Below are positions 53,664 to 63,194 of a stretch of DNA of 64,000 nucleotides, piece after piece. The notes beneath the pieces were generated by a model that was given only the letters and a program-made list of their open reading frames with translations, had not been told where the DNA came from and searched no databases. The stretch comes from Bacteroidales bacterium. GTDB lineage: Bacteria > Bacteroidota > Bacteroidia > Bacteroidales > UBA10428. How positions within the stretch are numbered: position 1 is the stretch's first letter; every line of letters starts with the position of its first letter. Location of the stretch: NCBI GenBank assembly GCA_016928305.1, contig JAFGKY010000002.1, positions 124,001 to 188,000 on the forward strand. Reading direction: 5' to 3'. The translations under genes and the position numbers were made by a program.

Positions 53664-54488
53664 TTAGGGAAGCTTTGGATATTTCTTATAGTCAGGTTTG
53701 CGTTTTTCAAGAAATGCCTTTTTTCCTTCCTGTGATTCTTCTGTCATATAATACAACATGGTAGCATTGCCTGCAAATTCCTGAATGCCAGCCTGGCCAT
53801 CAAGTTCGGCATTCAATCCGGCTTTTATCATGCGTATGGCAAGGGGACTGTGTTCCATAATCTTTTGACACCATTCAATAGTCACATCTTCCAACTGGTC
53901 TGCTGGGACAACCTTATTCACCAGTCCCATATCCAGGGCTTCTGCTGCACTGTATTGCCGGCACAAAAACCATATCTCGCGAGCCTTTTTTTGCCCCACG
54001 ATCCGGGCAAGGTATGATGATCCGAATCCGGCATCGAAACTACCGACTTTTGGCCCGGTTTGCCCAAAAACAGCATTATCGGAAGCAATGGTCAGATCAC
54101 AGATTACATGCAATACATGTCCACCTCCTACGGCATAGCCATTAACCATGGCAATGACAGGCTTGGGCAACGACCGTATTTGTTTTTGCACATCGAGGAT
54201 ATTCAGCCGCGGTATCCCATCTTTTCCAATATATCCAGCAAAACCTTTTACATTCTGATCACCGCCGCTGCAAAAAGCTTTATCACCGGCTCCCGTCAGA
54301 ATGACCACACCGATCTTTTCATTTTCGCGGCAATGCAGCAGGGCATCTGAGATCTCTCTTGCCGTGTCGGGTGTAAAAGCATTATGATACCGTGGACGGT
54401 TAATGGTAATCCTGGCTATCCCTTCAAAAAAATCGAATAAAATATCTTCGTATGACCTCAGTGTTTTCCAGTATCTTTTCTGGCTCAT
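53664..54488 (-). CDS. menB: 1,4-dihydroxy-2-naphthoyl-CoA synthase
   Basis: This 274-residue crotonase-fold enzyme closes the naphthoate ring. [38 protein letters not shown] (oxyanion hole) and [21 protein letters not shown] are diagnostic of MenB. The C-terminal [13 protein letters not shown] is also typical. Its start overlaps the menD stop by 4 bp, so the two are translationally coupled. Confidence 0.96.
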   Translation of the reverse strand: MSQKRYWKTLRSYEDILFDFFEGIARITINRPRYHNAFTPDTAREISDALLHCRENEKIGVVILTGAGDKAFCSGGDQNVKGFAGYIGKDGIPRLNILDVQKQIRSLPKPVIAMVNGYAVGGGHVLHVICDLTIASDNAVFGQTGPKVGSFDAGFGSSYLARIVGQKKAREIWFLCRQYSAAEALDMGLVNKVVPADQLEDVTIEWCQKIMEHSPLAIRMIKAGLNAELDGQAGIQEFAGNATMLYYMTEESQEGKKAFLEKRKPDYKKYPKLP

Positions 54489-56149
54489 GTCGGTTTCATT
54501 AAATGGCTCACAAAGTTACGAAATACTACAGGATTTACCTCACCGGGTGTAAAGATCTCATAAACTGCTGTACTCCTCTGTCGGACAAATGTATTAAAAG
54601 TAGTATTGAAATCAGCATAACTTCTGCAGGCAAAATAGGAAACATGAAAAGCTTCGGCAAGCTTACCTATTTCAACCGGATGATGAGCTTCAAGATAGGC
54701 TTTAAAAGCAGGCGTTGATGACGGGCCCTCCAGCAGGCTGAAAATGCCTCCTCCCTGGTTATTTATTACAATGATTTTAAGGTTTTCCGGCAACGATCGG
54801 TTCCATAATGCATTTGAGTCATAAACAAAGCTCTGGTCTCCTACCAGTGCCATGACCGTTTCGTTGCTTGCAACGGCGATACCGGCCGCAGTTGAGACAC
54901 ATCCGTCAATGCCCGATACACCTCTGTTGCAGTATATTTCTCTGCATTGGGGTGAGAAAAAACTGATATACCGTATAATGCTTGAATTTCCCGCAAACAA
55001 CAGAACGTTTTGAGGAAGCGCGGCAATGATCTGCTGTATAATACCCAGATCGCTGTAATCAATAGAACCAAGCACAGGCTTCAGAAGATCATCCGATTGA
55101 TCCTTTCGTACCTGCCAGCATTGTTTATAGCCGGAGGTATTCATGGATTCTGACCGTGCCAGCCATGCAAAGAAAAGCGCCGGATCAGCCCGGATAACAT
55201 CCGTTAAAAGATTAAACGTGTCAACATGCCGGCCGGCGATATCGATAAACCAGCAATGTTTTGCACGACAATCGCGTAAGAACTTCTTAAGCCGGTTTGA
55301 GACCACCTGTCCTCCGAAATAAAGGATCAGATCGGGATCAAGGTCATGATTATCTTTCCTGACAGCCAGCACCAGTTCCGGATTCCTGACTACGGCTTCA
55401 GCTGTAATGTTGGAAACGGGTTCACCGATGATGCATACCCGTTTGTCTCGTCCAACGATCTCAAGTGATTGCGTGAGCTGCACGTTGAGAGGCTGTTGTC
55501 CGGCAACGATCAGTATCTTTTTTGCCTCCCTCCAGGTTTTTATGAGATGCTGATCGGGTTCCCCTAAGGGTGCAGGTCCGGATATACTGATGCATGTAAT
55601 TTCACCGGGGACGGGGAGGTCTTCATACAAAGGCTCACGTAGGGGAATGTTGATATGCACGGGGCCTTTTCTTCCGGCAACTGCAATATTATAAGCCTCG
55701 TTGACAATGCGCTGGGCGTGTCTTCTTAACGGATTGGTACTGACCTCAACCGGCAGGGTAAACGAAGCCTTACAGTTTGAAGCGTAGATCGCTTCCTGCC
55801 GTATAGTCTGGTTGTCCTGCTGATCAATCCATTCAGGAGGCCTGTCTGCTGTGATCGCAATCAAGGGAACTCCCTGGTGGAAAGCCTCAGCGATTGCCGG
55901 CGCATAATTCAGCGCAGCGGTTCCCGAGGTACACAGCATCACCACCGGAATACCTGAAAAGCAGGCAATACCTAATGCAATATAGCCCGCACTGCGTTCA
56001 TCAATGATGCTTATGCATTTGTCACCGAATTCCCTCAGGAATGAATTTATCAAGGGTGCATTGCGTGATCCCGGAGAAATGATAACATAGGCAACTCCCT
56101 TCTTATAAAGGATTGCTGGTAAATCAGCTATATGCTGCTTGCTGTGCAT
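54485..56149 (-). CDS. menD: SEPHCHC synthase (menaquinone biosynthesis MenD)
   Basis: This 554-residue thiamine-diphosphate enzyme adds the succinyl unit from 2-oxoglutarate to isochorismate. [13 protein letters not shown] with the substrate arginine, the [18 protein letters not shown] and [16 protein letters not shown] blocks, and [18 protein letters not shown] in the C-terminal domain identify it. The length is typical. It is preceded by menF (7 bp) and overlaps menB by 4 bp. Confidence 0.96.
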   Translation of the reverse strand: MHSKQHIADLPAILYKKGVAYVIISPGSRNAPLINSFLREFGDKCISIIDERSAGYIALGIACFSGIPVVMLCTSGTAALNYAPAIAEAFHQGVPLIAITADRPPEWIDQQDNQTIRQEAIYASNCKASFTLPVEVSTNPLRRHAQRIVNEAYNIAVAGRKGPVHINIPLREPLYEDLPVPGEITCISISGPAPLGEPDQHLIKTWREAKKILIVAGQQPLNVQLTQSLEIVGRDKRVCIIGEPVSNITAEAVVRNPELVLAVRKDNHDLDPDLILYFGGQVVSNRLKKFLRDCRAKHCWFIDIAGRHVDTFNLLTDVIRADPALFFAWLARSESMNTSGYKQCWQVRKDQSDDLLKPVLGSIDYSDLGIIQQIIAALPQNVLLFAGNSSIIRYISFFSPQCREIYCNRGVSGIDGCVSTAAGIAVASNETVMALVGDQSFVYDSNALWNRSLPENLKIIVINNQGGGIFSLLEGPSSTPAFKAYLEAHHPVEIGKLAEAFHVSYFACRSYADFNTTFNTFVRQRSTAVYEIFTPGEVNPVVFRNFVSHLMKPT

Positions 56150-56156
56150 TTACGGG

Positions 56157-57266
56157 TTATAATTGATGTATGATGGATAACAATGTATCAGCCTTTATTT
56201 CTGTCTCCAGCCATTCATCTTCGGGTTCGGAATCGGCAGTAATTCCACCGCCAATAAACAGCGCGAGTTTGTCGGGTAAAACCTTCATGCACCGTAGATT
56301 GACATAAAGTGACAATTTCCCTTCCGGTCCGACTGGTCCAAGATAACCGGCATAGTATTCCCGGTTATGCTTTTCAAGATTCGTTAATAATTCGAGGCTT
56401 AGTCCATAAGGCATGCCGCAAACAGCAGGTGTGGGGTGCAGGTTATTAATAAATTCACCCAGACGTCCTTTAAGTTCGCCGGCTGAAAATGAAAAATCCG
56501 TGCAAAGGTGAAGCAAATTACCTGCTTTCTTTGTGTATGGGCCCTGAAGATCAACATTTGTAAGATTAAAATGCGAGATAACCTTAGAAACATACCGGGT
56601 AACGTATTCCTGTTCAAGGCGCTCCTTACTGTTCCATGCACCTATGTTCGTGTTTTCCTCAGTGAAAGAACGTGTACCTGCCAGCGAAACGGTTTGCATT
56701 GTGCCGTTCATAGCCAGTAACAAAGGCTCAGGAGTAGCACCTATCCACAGATGATCTCCGTTATTAAAAATATAAACAAATGCATTGGAGTAAGTCTGAC
56801 ATAATAAATCAAAGATCACTCCCAGCCTGGAACCATAATATCCCTGTACTATTTTAACACGGCTGGGAACTACTTTTTCAAAAGTACCCTGGTGAATATA
56901 TCCTACAATAGTCCGAATCAGATTGAGATATTCCGTTTTTGATATTTCTTCCGGCACAAGGCAGCTTTTGCAATGCAATTTTGTATTTCTTAAACCATTT
57001 AACCGACTCACAATATCTTCCGTTACTTTCGTTCCGTAGAACAGGTCGGGTTCAATCAGAAAAGCAGGGCAACAATCCTGAACGGCAAAAGGAGCTACCA
57101 TGAAACCGTTAAGTGAATTGTAATTATCACCGGGACTGATGGTCCGGGGTTCTGCGCCTGATTGCACAATCAGAGCAGGTTGGTTCTGATTAGGCAACCG
57201 GAAAGCGGCAAATGTCAGGTTGTTCTGCACGCATATTGAAACTGCATCGGCAACGGAGAAATCCAT
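56157..57266 (-). CDS. menF: Isochorismate synthase
   Basis: This 369-residue chorismate-utilising enzyme makes isochorismate, the first committed step. The core has WIGATPEPLL, SLAGTRSFTEEN, LHPTPAVCGMP and REYYAGYLGPVG, with the Mg-binding terminal DEWLETEIKADTLL. It is short at the N-terminus relative to E. coli MenF, as common in the phylum. It follows the hotdog thioesterase gene by 15 bp. Confidence 0.93.
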   Translation of the reverse strand: MDFSVADAVSICVQNNLTFAAFRLPNQNQPALIVQSGAEPRTISPGDNYNSLNGFMVAPFAVQDCCPAFLIEPDLFYGTKVTEDIVSRLNGLRNTKLHCKSCLVPEEISKTEYLNLIRTIVGYIHQGTFEKVVPSRVKIVQGYYGSRLGVIFDLLCQTYSNAFVYIFNNGDHLWIGATPEPLLLAMNGTMQTVSLAGTRSFTEENTNIGAWNSKERLEQEYVTRYVSKVISHFNLTNVDLQGPYTKKAGNLLHLCTDFSFSAGELKGRLGEFINNLHPTPAVCGMPYGLSLELLTNLEKHNREYYAGYLGPVGPEGKLSLYVNLRCMKVLPDKLALFIGGGITADSEPEDEWLETEIKADTLLSIIHQL

Positions 57267-57281
57267 GTTTTCTCTAATAGT

Positions 57282-57701
57282 TTACTTATTGCTGAGTTTT
57301 TCATTCTCAACCACGATCATTGTTACCCTGATCAGTGAGACCGACTTTTGTTCATCATTGACTATTTTAACATCCCAGATATGGGTCATGGTTCCCTTAT
57401 GTATAATTTCGGCCCTTGCGTAAACGGTCCCTCCGGTAACCGGATAAACATGATTGCCGGAAACCTGTAAACCCATAACAGTGTATTTGTCCCGATCGAC
57501 CAGCATATACGATCCCACGCTGGCGACAGTTTCAGCAAGTGCAAGGGAGGCTCCTCCATGAAGAATCCCCATGGGTTGAATTTTTTTATTGTCGACGGGC
57601 ATTTTGGCAACCACAAAATCCGGGCCGTATTCGACAAATTCAATATCGAGATGACCTATCAGGGTATCTTTGCATAATTCATTCAATTCTTCAATATTCA
57701 T
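57282..57701 (-). CDS. menI: Hotdog-fold thioesterase, probable DHNA-CoA thioesterase (MenI)
   Basis: This 139-residue PaaI-like hotdog protein has GILHGGASLALAETVASVGSYM with the catalytic acidic residue near position 63 and a VTGGTVYARAEIIHKG strand pair. Its place inside the men operon makes DHNA-CoA hydrolysis the obvious role; E. coli and cyanobacterial MenI are the same fold. Specificity is inferred from context only. Confidence 0.82.
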   Translation of the reverse strand: MNIEELNELCKDTLIGHLDIEFVEYGPDFVVAKMPVDNKKIQPMGILHGGASLALAETVASVGSYMLVDRDKYTVMGLQVSGNHVYPVTGGTVYARAEIIHKGTMTHIWDVKIVNDEQKSVSLIRVTMIVVENEKLSNK

Positions 57702-57782
57702 TTGCAGTGATTATGATAATTTTCTTTTCAAATATAGAAAATCCCGGTAACAGAAAACCGGTGTTTTATCATGGGTTTGAAA

Positions 57783-58487
57783 TTATAGCTTCACAGCCGT
57801 AAAAAGATTAGCCGCACCCAGAAAAAATCGCTTTCTTTCTGTTATAACAATTCCCCTTTTATAGAGTATTTGGTTTATTTCATCCGCTGAAAAGAATCCT
57901 GCCGAGGATCGGACCAGGTATCTATATGCCTGGTTGTCACCAGAAATAAAGAATCCAATTGGGATGACCAAAAGATAAAGATATCCTTTAAAAAGTAATC
58001 GTACTATAGGATTTTCCGGTACTCCGCTTTCCAGGATGAAAAGCCTTCCCCCCCTTTTAAGCACGCGGTATATTTCCGAAAGATAAAGGGATTGATGAGG
58101 ATTTTCATAGGTTAAGTTGCGAAAACCAAATCCAATGGTTATGCTATCAAAGCTATCATCAGAAAAGGGCATGTTTGATGCATCACCATGCACAAAATGA
58201 ACGTCACGGCAATTACCCTTTGCCGATTTTCGCCTGGCTGCCTCCAGCATCCTGATATTAAAATCCAAACCTGTTACAGGAATGCTTTTTTTGCTACCCC
58301 TGGCCAGTATGATAGTCAGATCACCTGTACCACAACATAAATCAAGTATTTCAGCCGGATTGTACAAAAGACAAGTACGGGCCGTATACCTTCTCCATAA
58401 TTGATCCATCCCCAGGGTAAATAACCGGTTAATCCGATCATAGTGTTTGACAATGCGGGAGTAAAATTCATTAAGCGGATAAACCAT
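57783..58487 (-). CDS. menG: Demethylmenaquinone methyltransferase (UbiE/MenG)
   Basis: This 234-residue class I methyltransferase methylates demethylmenaquinone in the last step. VKHYDRINRLFTLGMDQLWRR, motif I ILDLCCGTGDLTIIL near residue 52 and SITIGFGFRNLTYENP are UbiE signatures. I chose the ATG giving MVYPLNEF; a frame back to 58553 adds residues outside the family. It is the first gene of the men run, so the operon promoter should lie in 58488-58844. Confidence 0.92.
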   Translation of the reverse strand: MVYPLNEFYSRIVKHYDRINRLFTLGMDQLWRRYTARTCLLYNPAEILDLCCGTGDLTIILARGSKKSIPVTGLDFNIRMLEAARRKSAKGNCRDVHFVHGDASNMPFSDDSFDSITIGFGFRNLTYENPHQSLYLSEIYRVLKRGGRLFILESGVPENPIVRLLFKGYLYLLVIPIGFFISGDNQAYRYLVRSSAGFFSADEINQILYKRGIVITERKRFFLGAANLFTAVKL

Positions 58488-58844
58488 CCGGTAACAATTT
58501 AAGTCAACTGAAAAATTGCAGGTAAAAATAAGATCAAATGTCACGATATGCAAATAAACCTCTTCATAGCGTCAGTAAAGACTTTCCGTTCTTTCCCTTG
58601 AGGCACAAGTTGACACTCAGTGAGGAGACTGAGGGGAGTGACTATCCTACATCCTGCTTTACAAAAAAGCAATTTTACAGGTAATGTTACTTGGAATTTG
58701 CATGAAATCTGAACGCTTTTCAAGGTTTCGAACACGCGTACTGATAATCCTGAAAGTCTTACTACATAGCCTATATGACCAACTGCCCGGGCAATGGTTG
58801 CCATGACCGGGGTCACCATTGAGTCATAGTTTTTTGATTGATTG
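58488..58844. other. 357-bp spacer upstream of the menaquinone operon
   Basis: The spacer lies between the YdcF-like gene and menG, both on the minus strand. A small palindrome, CTCAGT-GAGGAG-ACTGAG (58616-58633), lies in a GA-rich patch. A minus-strand frame of 123 codons crosses the region into the next gene but has no family features and I do not accept it. No clean promoter was found. Confidence 0.5.
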
Positions 58845-59519
58845 TTATTGGTATGCACTGGTATCAATATCGAAGCCACGTGTGCCTTTAAATCGTTTGA
58901 AAAAGCTTTCATTTTCGGTCAGTGATGTAAAATCGGTAACGAAAGCTTTCCGATAATCGATTTCAGGATCTGGTATCCGGGATTCCATTACCTGGAGTGT
59001 ATCATAGATAATGGGGATCAGACTCACATCCGGACTGACCACCTTTTTTGTATAGCGTTTCAACATTTTGGTCTGAAAAGGATCAGAAGCCAAAGCAATC
59101 TGTTCAAATCCAAGTTTCCGGGCTTTTCTAAAGGAATAATAAACATTTTCTGTGCTGTGTTTTGCCATTGTCTCGGTATAAATGTTTTCTCTCGGTATGC
59201 CAATCTTCTCTGCATACAAAGCCATTATCTCTGCTTCATAATACGGAGTATAAACCGCCGAGCCTGAATACATGATGTTATAAGTAATTCCTTTATCATA
59301 AAGAAATTTTGACCATAACACCCTGTCTTTCATCGTTCTGCTCCATTTTCCGTTATCAAAAGGTACTCCGGGGACAACAACAACATCAAATTTTTTAGTC
59401 ATGGATTTCTCCAGCAAAACTCTGGATGCTCGTGACGAATAAGCACATGAATTGAGAATCAGTATCACTGAGAACAGTGACAGCACGATTGTAACAATTT
59501 TCGAAAGTATTGATCTCAT
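58845..59519 (-). CDS. YdcF/SanA-like (DUF218) lipoprotein
   Basis: This 224-residue protein has an N-terminal signal with lipobox LNSC (residues 22-25). The DUF218 core opens DVVVVPGVPFDNGKWS, where family members have the conserved VVLGGG-type strand. MYSGSAVYTPYYEAEIM and IYTETMAKHSTENVYYS near residue 115 are the conserved Ser/Glu/Asn block. DUF218 proteins act in envelope-related processes of unclear chemistry. It is separated from menG by the 357-bp spacer. Confidence 0.8.
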   Translation of the reverse strand: MRSILSKIVTIVLSLFSVILILNSCAYSSRASRVLLEKSMTKKFDVVVVPGVPFDNGKWSRTMKDRVLWSKFLYDKGITYNIMYSGSAVYTPYYEAEIMALYAEKIGIPRENIYTETMAKHSTENVYYSFRKARKLGFEQIALASDPFQTKMLKRYTKKVVSPDVSLIPIIYDTLQVMESRIPDPEIDYRKAFVTDFTSLTENESFFKRFKGTRGFDIDTSAYQ

Positions 59520-59651
59520 AAAGGCAAAATCATTATGTAAGAAAACATACCAGAAATTTGTAAAACAGTCTATTATTAAATTCCGATTCTGGTTATTTAA
59601 ACATACATAGGGTGAAAATGTTTATTATAAATTATGAAATCCAAATTTTGT

Positions 59652-60770
59652 TTATGTTGCAACGTAAGAATTGTTATTCTTCTTGTTTAATCCGAAGAGA
59701 AACTCTTTAATATTCGAAAGAGCCTGTTTCATAGTAAATAACTCCTCCACACGTATACGACCTTTTTCTCCCATTTTTTCCCGAAGGGCTTCATTTTCTA
59801 CCAGCAACTGAATTTTACCGGCCAAATCATACGGATTATTGTCATCAACAAGAAAACCGGTCTCATTGTCAATTATTATCTCGGGATTTGAACTTGAATT
59901 GAATGCAACAACCGGTTTTGAAGAGGCCATAGCCTCGATTTTAACAAAGCCAAAACCTTCAAACAAGGATGGCAGGACAAAAATATCAATACAATGCATA
60001 AATGCCTTAATCGGTTCGATGAAGCCGGTGAATTCGATGACATCTGCAATATCCTCCTTTTCTGCCAGTTGTTTAAGCTCGTCCTCAAGGGAGCCCGTGC
60101 CTGCTATTACAAGGCTACATTTAAGCCCCTTGTTTTTTAAGATTTTTAAAACATAAAGTAACATTCTGTGATTTTTTTCGGTTTCAAGACGCCCGGCTGT
60201 GCCGATATAAATACGATCTTCTTTTCGTTTAAAAGCAGGAGAAAAATCTTCTTTATCAAATTGTACAAGATCAATGCCGTTATAAATCACGCTGATGTTA
60301 TCTGTCGGAAACATCTTATTATTTCTTCCGTTTATGGTCCGTTTTGTTTCTTCAGAATTAGCAATAACAGCCGTGATAACGAACCGAAAGATGAACCTGT
60401 TCAATAATGTATTCCGGATAGCCAATGCAATACCTCTCCGGTAAACGATGTTTCGAATGCCGGCAATTTTTGCAGCAATTCCGGCAGTTTTCACATCCGG
60501 CGATAAATTCAGGATCACTGCATCCGGTTTCTCATATTTGAATAAACGTATCAGCCTGAACAAAAGGAAAAAATTTAAAAAGCTCAGATTCGAAATAACC
60601 ACAGGAATAGTTCTTATACCTGCTCTTTCAGACCTTATGTACAATTCTCTACCGGGAAATGCCATCAGGGTAACTTCAAATCCATCTGTTTTCAATGCAT
60701 ACGCAATGTCGAAATGCCATTTTTCCCCTCCTCCCCAGACTTTATTGCTGTTAATGAACCAGACTTTCAT
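59652..60770 (-). CDS. Glycosyltransferase family 4
   Basis: This 372-residue GT-B enzyme has N-terminal WGGGEKWHFDIAYAL with the acceptor-binding glycine loop. The C-terminal donor domain has IGTAGRLETEKNHRMLL and the E-x7-E motif in EGFGFVKIEAMASSKPVVAF, which holds the nucleotide ribose. It most likely adds a hexose or related sugar to a lipid-linked or LPS-core glycan. The O-antigen ligase-like gene 103 bp upstream on the same strand supports an LPS role. Confidence 0.9.
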   Translation of the reverse strand: MKVWFINSNKVWGGGEKWHFDIAYALKTDGFEVTLMAFPGRELYIRSERAGIRTIPVVISNLSFLNFFLLFRLIRLFKYEKPDAVILNLSPDVKTAGIAAKIAGIRNIVYRRGIALAIRNTLLNRFIFRFVITAVIANSEETKRTINGRNNKMFPTDNISVIYNGIDLVQFDKEDFSPAFKRKEDRIYIGTAGRLETEKNHRMLLYVLKILKNKGLKCSLVIAGTGSLEDELKQLAEKEDIADVIEFTGFIEPIKAFMHCIDIFVLPSLFEGFGFVKIEAMASSKPVVAFNSSSNPEIIIDNETGFLVDDNNPYDLAGKIQLLVENEALREKMGEKGRIRVEELFTMKQALSNIKEFLFGLNKKNNNSYVAT

Positions 60771-60873
60771 TTAGGCTTTCGTGATAAAAATTCGTTCCCA
60801 TGTGCAAAGATGCAAAATAACCCCGAATTAACTGCATTTCTTAAAAGAACGCATAGTTTCCTTCATAAACACT

Positions 60874-62442
60874 TCAATCAATGGATTGCTTCCCGTTTTC
60901 CCAGGAATAAAGGAAAATAGCATAAAAAAAGGCCAGAAATGAAACACTTACATGTGAATCGGTTGTATCAATGATAAATGATGATATCAGATAAAGGAGT
61001 AAAAACATCCGAAAAAGAAAAACATGTTGTTTATTTTCAAGAAAAACCGGATATATCCAGGCGAACAATATCCAACAAAAGCCCAATACACCAAAACTAA
61101 CAGCCCAATTTAATAACTGATTGTGGGGTTTGCCCTTCCATTCATACTGGAAACGTATACCTTCTTTTTTGCTTTGCTCAACCATCTGGGCATGAACATC
61201 TCCGGTTCCAACACCAATGAACGGGTAATGGATGAACAGTTGTGAAGCAAGTCTGGCAAATTCAAATCGTTGTGTAACCGAATGTGAATGTACTTCACCT
61301 GTTTTAAAATATATGTCAACCTCCCATATTATCTGATAAAGTCGCTGATAAAGCCCGTATTTGTTTTTAAAAATATAATTGGCATAACCGTGCTCGATCA
61401 GGTTTATATCCTCTTTGCTCAAGCTATGTATACCGACAGAATCCTTACTTAGTCCTTTTGATGTCAGGTAACGGATAAGTGTATACATGATATGTTGGCC
61501 CTTCTTGTCATATCCTTCATATGCATACGGACTTATTATATTCCATTCCTTTTTCAGTTCCTGCTGACATATGTTAATCCAGACATGGTTCCCGTTTTCC
61601 CGCTGTTTGTTTTCAGGATCATGGAAATAAGGGGTTCCATTAACCGTGCAAGGATTCAAATGCATGAGTTCTTCATGGTTGATCCTATAAAACCTTAATA
61701 CAGAATAGAATACAAAAACAAAAAGAAACAAATACAAAAGCGTCATCACCGATAAAAGGCTTCTCTTTAAAATTCTTGATTTCAGTTTTGTAACAAATAC
61801 AAACAGTGCAACGGGAAAAAGAATGACAAAAATGGTAATGCCCAGGAATGAACGGAGAATAAAGACAAACACAATGAGCCATATGGCCAATAAGGAATAT
61901 GCTGCTTTTTCGTAACCTTTGACCTCAAAGTGATCAAAGAATACCATATACAAGAGGATAAATATGGCAAAATCCACAATGATTGAAAAATGCAGGTGTG
62001 AGATAAAAATGGAAATATCACGTATGTCTTCCATCGAAGGTCCTGCCCAGCCAAAATAAACACTTAAACTAATGAGTGATGCAATCCATACGGCCAGGCA
62101 ATAAAAAATAAAAACAAATTTTAATTCCCTTCTGCTGAAAGAACTTCCGGTACCCAGAATAACAGGCAATGCAAGCATGGGAAGTATATTTACGATCCTT
62201 TTTACACCAAACCACAGGTTTTCCTTTTCCGTGTAAATCATTCCCAGTATGTAAACCAAAAAAACTGACAGAATCAGCCAAAGGCTTTTTTGCTTTTTAA
62301 ACCGGTTGAGCTTAAACCTGAAATTACCTTCAGCCAGCCAGTTTAAGGAAAGAAAGAACATCGAAAGGGTCAGAACGTATTTGGATAAAGGAAGACATCC
62401 TCCCATCACGGCAAGTCCGAAAACAGTAAGATAATGATGCAA
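60874..62442 (-). CDS. O-antigen ligase-like polytopic membrane protein (WaaL/Wzy_C)
   Basis: This 522-residue protein has about twelve membrane helices and one large periplasmic loop (roughly residues 255-420). In that loop RFEFARLASQLFIHYPFIGVGTGDVHAQM and KGKPHNQLLNWAVSFGVLGF are the Wzy_C-type signature, with the conserved Arg and His. Such proteins join O-antigen to lipid A-core or polymerise repeat units. The neighbouring GT4 gene supports a role in lipopolysaccharide. Ligase and polymerase cannot be told apart by eye. Confidence 0.82.
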   Translation of the reverse strand: MHHYLTVFGLAVMGGCLPLSKYVLTLSMFFLSLNWLAEGNFRFKLNRFKKQKSLWLILSVFLVYILGMIYTEKENLWFGVKRIVNILPMLALPVILGTGSSFSRRELKFVFIFYCLAVWIASLISLSVYFGWAGPSMEDIRDISIFISHLHFSIIVDFAIFILLYMVFFDHFEVKGYEKAAYSLLAIWLIVFVFILRSFLGITIFVILFPVALFVFVTKLKSRILKRSLLSVMTLLYLFLFVFVFYSVLRFYRINHEELMHLNPCTVNGTPYFHDPENKQRENGNHVWINICQQELKKEWNIISPYAYEGYDKKGQHIMYTLIRYLTSKGLSKDSVGIHSLSKEDINLIEHGYANYIFKNKYGLYQRLYQIIWEVDIYFKTGEVHSHSVTQRFEFARLASQLFIHYPFIGVGTGDVHAQMVEQSKKEGIRFQYEWKGKPHNQLLNWAVSFGVLGFCWILFAWIYPVFLENKQHVFLFRMFLLLYLISSFIIDTTDSHVSVSFLAFFYAIFLYSWENGKQSID

Positions 62443-62613
62443 TACCTGCCTGTTTTTTATAATAGTGATCCTATTGTATTTCAGGATATTTTTACAATAC
62501 TTTAATACGATTAATTAGCAATTAACGTTTCGATATCTAATTTATTGTATGAACATATCAAAATAATTTATTTTGCACACTGATATTTTTTATATTCGAG
62601 CATTATTATTTAT

Positions 62614-63132
62614 ATGCCTGACTATCAAAATCAACGACACGATAAAAGTTTTTATGAAAGAGATGTGCTCGAAGTAGCTACGGATTTACTTGGGGATAAT
62701 ATTGTTTTAAAAAATGAGAATGGGATTTTCCGGTTCAGAATTACTGAGTCAGAGGCATACCGGGGGGAAGAAGACCTGGCCTGCCATGCCTGTAAAGGAC
62801 GGACAGTCCGTACAGAAATTATGTATCACAGTGGAGGACATCTGTATATCTATCTGATATATGGAATGTACTGGATGCTGAATATTGTTACCGGTAAGAA
62901 AAACCAGCCGCAGGCAGTGCTTATAAGGGGTATTGACGGTATCTCGGGCCCTGGCAGGGTAACACGGCATCTGGGCATTGACAAAAGCTTTTACGGTGAA
63001 AATCTCATTTATTCAAACCGAATGTGGATTGAAAAAGGTAGCGGGATAGTGTCCTATCAATCATTACCAAGAATAGGAATAGATTACGCAGGTGAACCCT
63101 GGAAAAGTAAATTATGGCGATTTATTATCTAA
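62614..63132 (+). CDS. 3-methyladenine DNA glycosylase (AAG/MPG family)
   Basis: This 172-residue alkyl-base excision enzyme has RFRITESEAYRGEEDLACHACKGRTVRTEIMYHSGGHLYIYLIYGMYW, with the catalytic glutamate in ESEAY and the base-stacking Tyr/His positions of the family. VLIRGIDGISGPGRVTRHLGID and the terminal RIGIDYAGEPWKSKLWRF also match. It is shorter than most members (190-210) but lacks no block I can see. It is divergent from the O-antigen ligase gene, with 171 bp of AT-rich spacer and a weak TATTTTG element. Confidence 0.92.
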   Translation: MPDYQNQRHDKSFYERDVLEVATDLLGDNIVLKNENGIFRFRITESEAYRGEEDLACHACKGRTVRTEIMYHSGGHLYIYLIYGMYWMLNIVTGKKNQPQAVLIRGIDGISGPGRVTRHLGIDKSFYGENLIYSNRMWIEKGSGIVSYQSLPRIGIDYAGEPWKSKLWRFII

Positions 63133-63136
63133 TGAT

Positions 63137-63171
63137 AAAAAAACCCAACAGGTTTTAAAAACCTGCTGGGT
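63137..63171 (-). terminator. Terminator of the minus-strand surface-protein gene
   Basis: An imperfect 12-bp stem (ACCCA-A-CAGGTTT / AAACCTG-C-TGGGT, 63143-63171, one mismatch) is followed on the minus strand by seven T. It lies between two convergent genes and closes the one that ends at 63195. Confidence 0.78.
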
Positions 63172-63194
63172 CAAACAAACCATATCATTCTTTT

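Noticed and set aside
58541-58912. 123-codon minus-strand open frame between menG and the YdcF-like gene
   Set aside because: It overlaps the real lipoprotein gene, has no recognisable motif or composition typical of the neighbours, and runs through a GA-rich palindromic patch. I treat the region as spacer.
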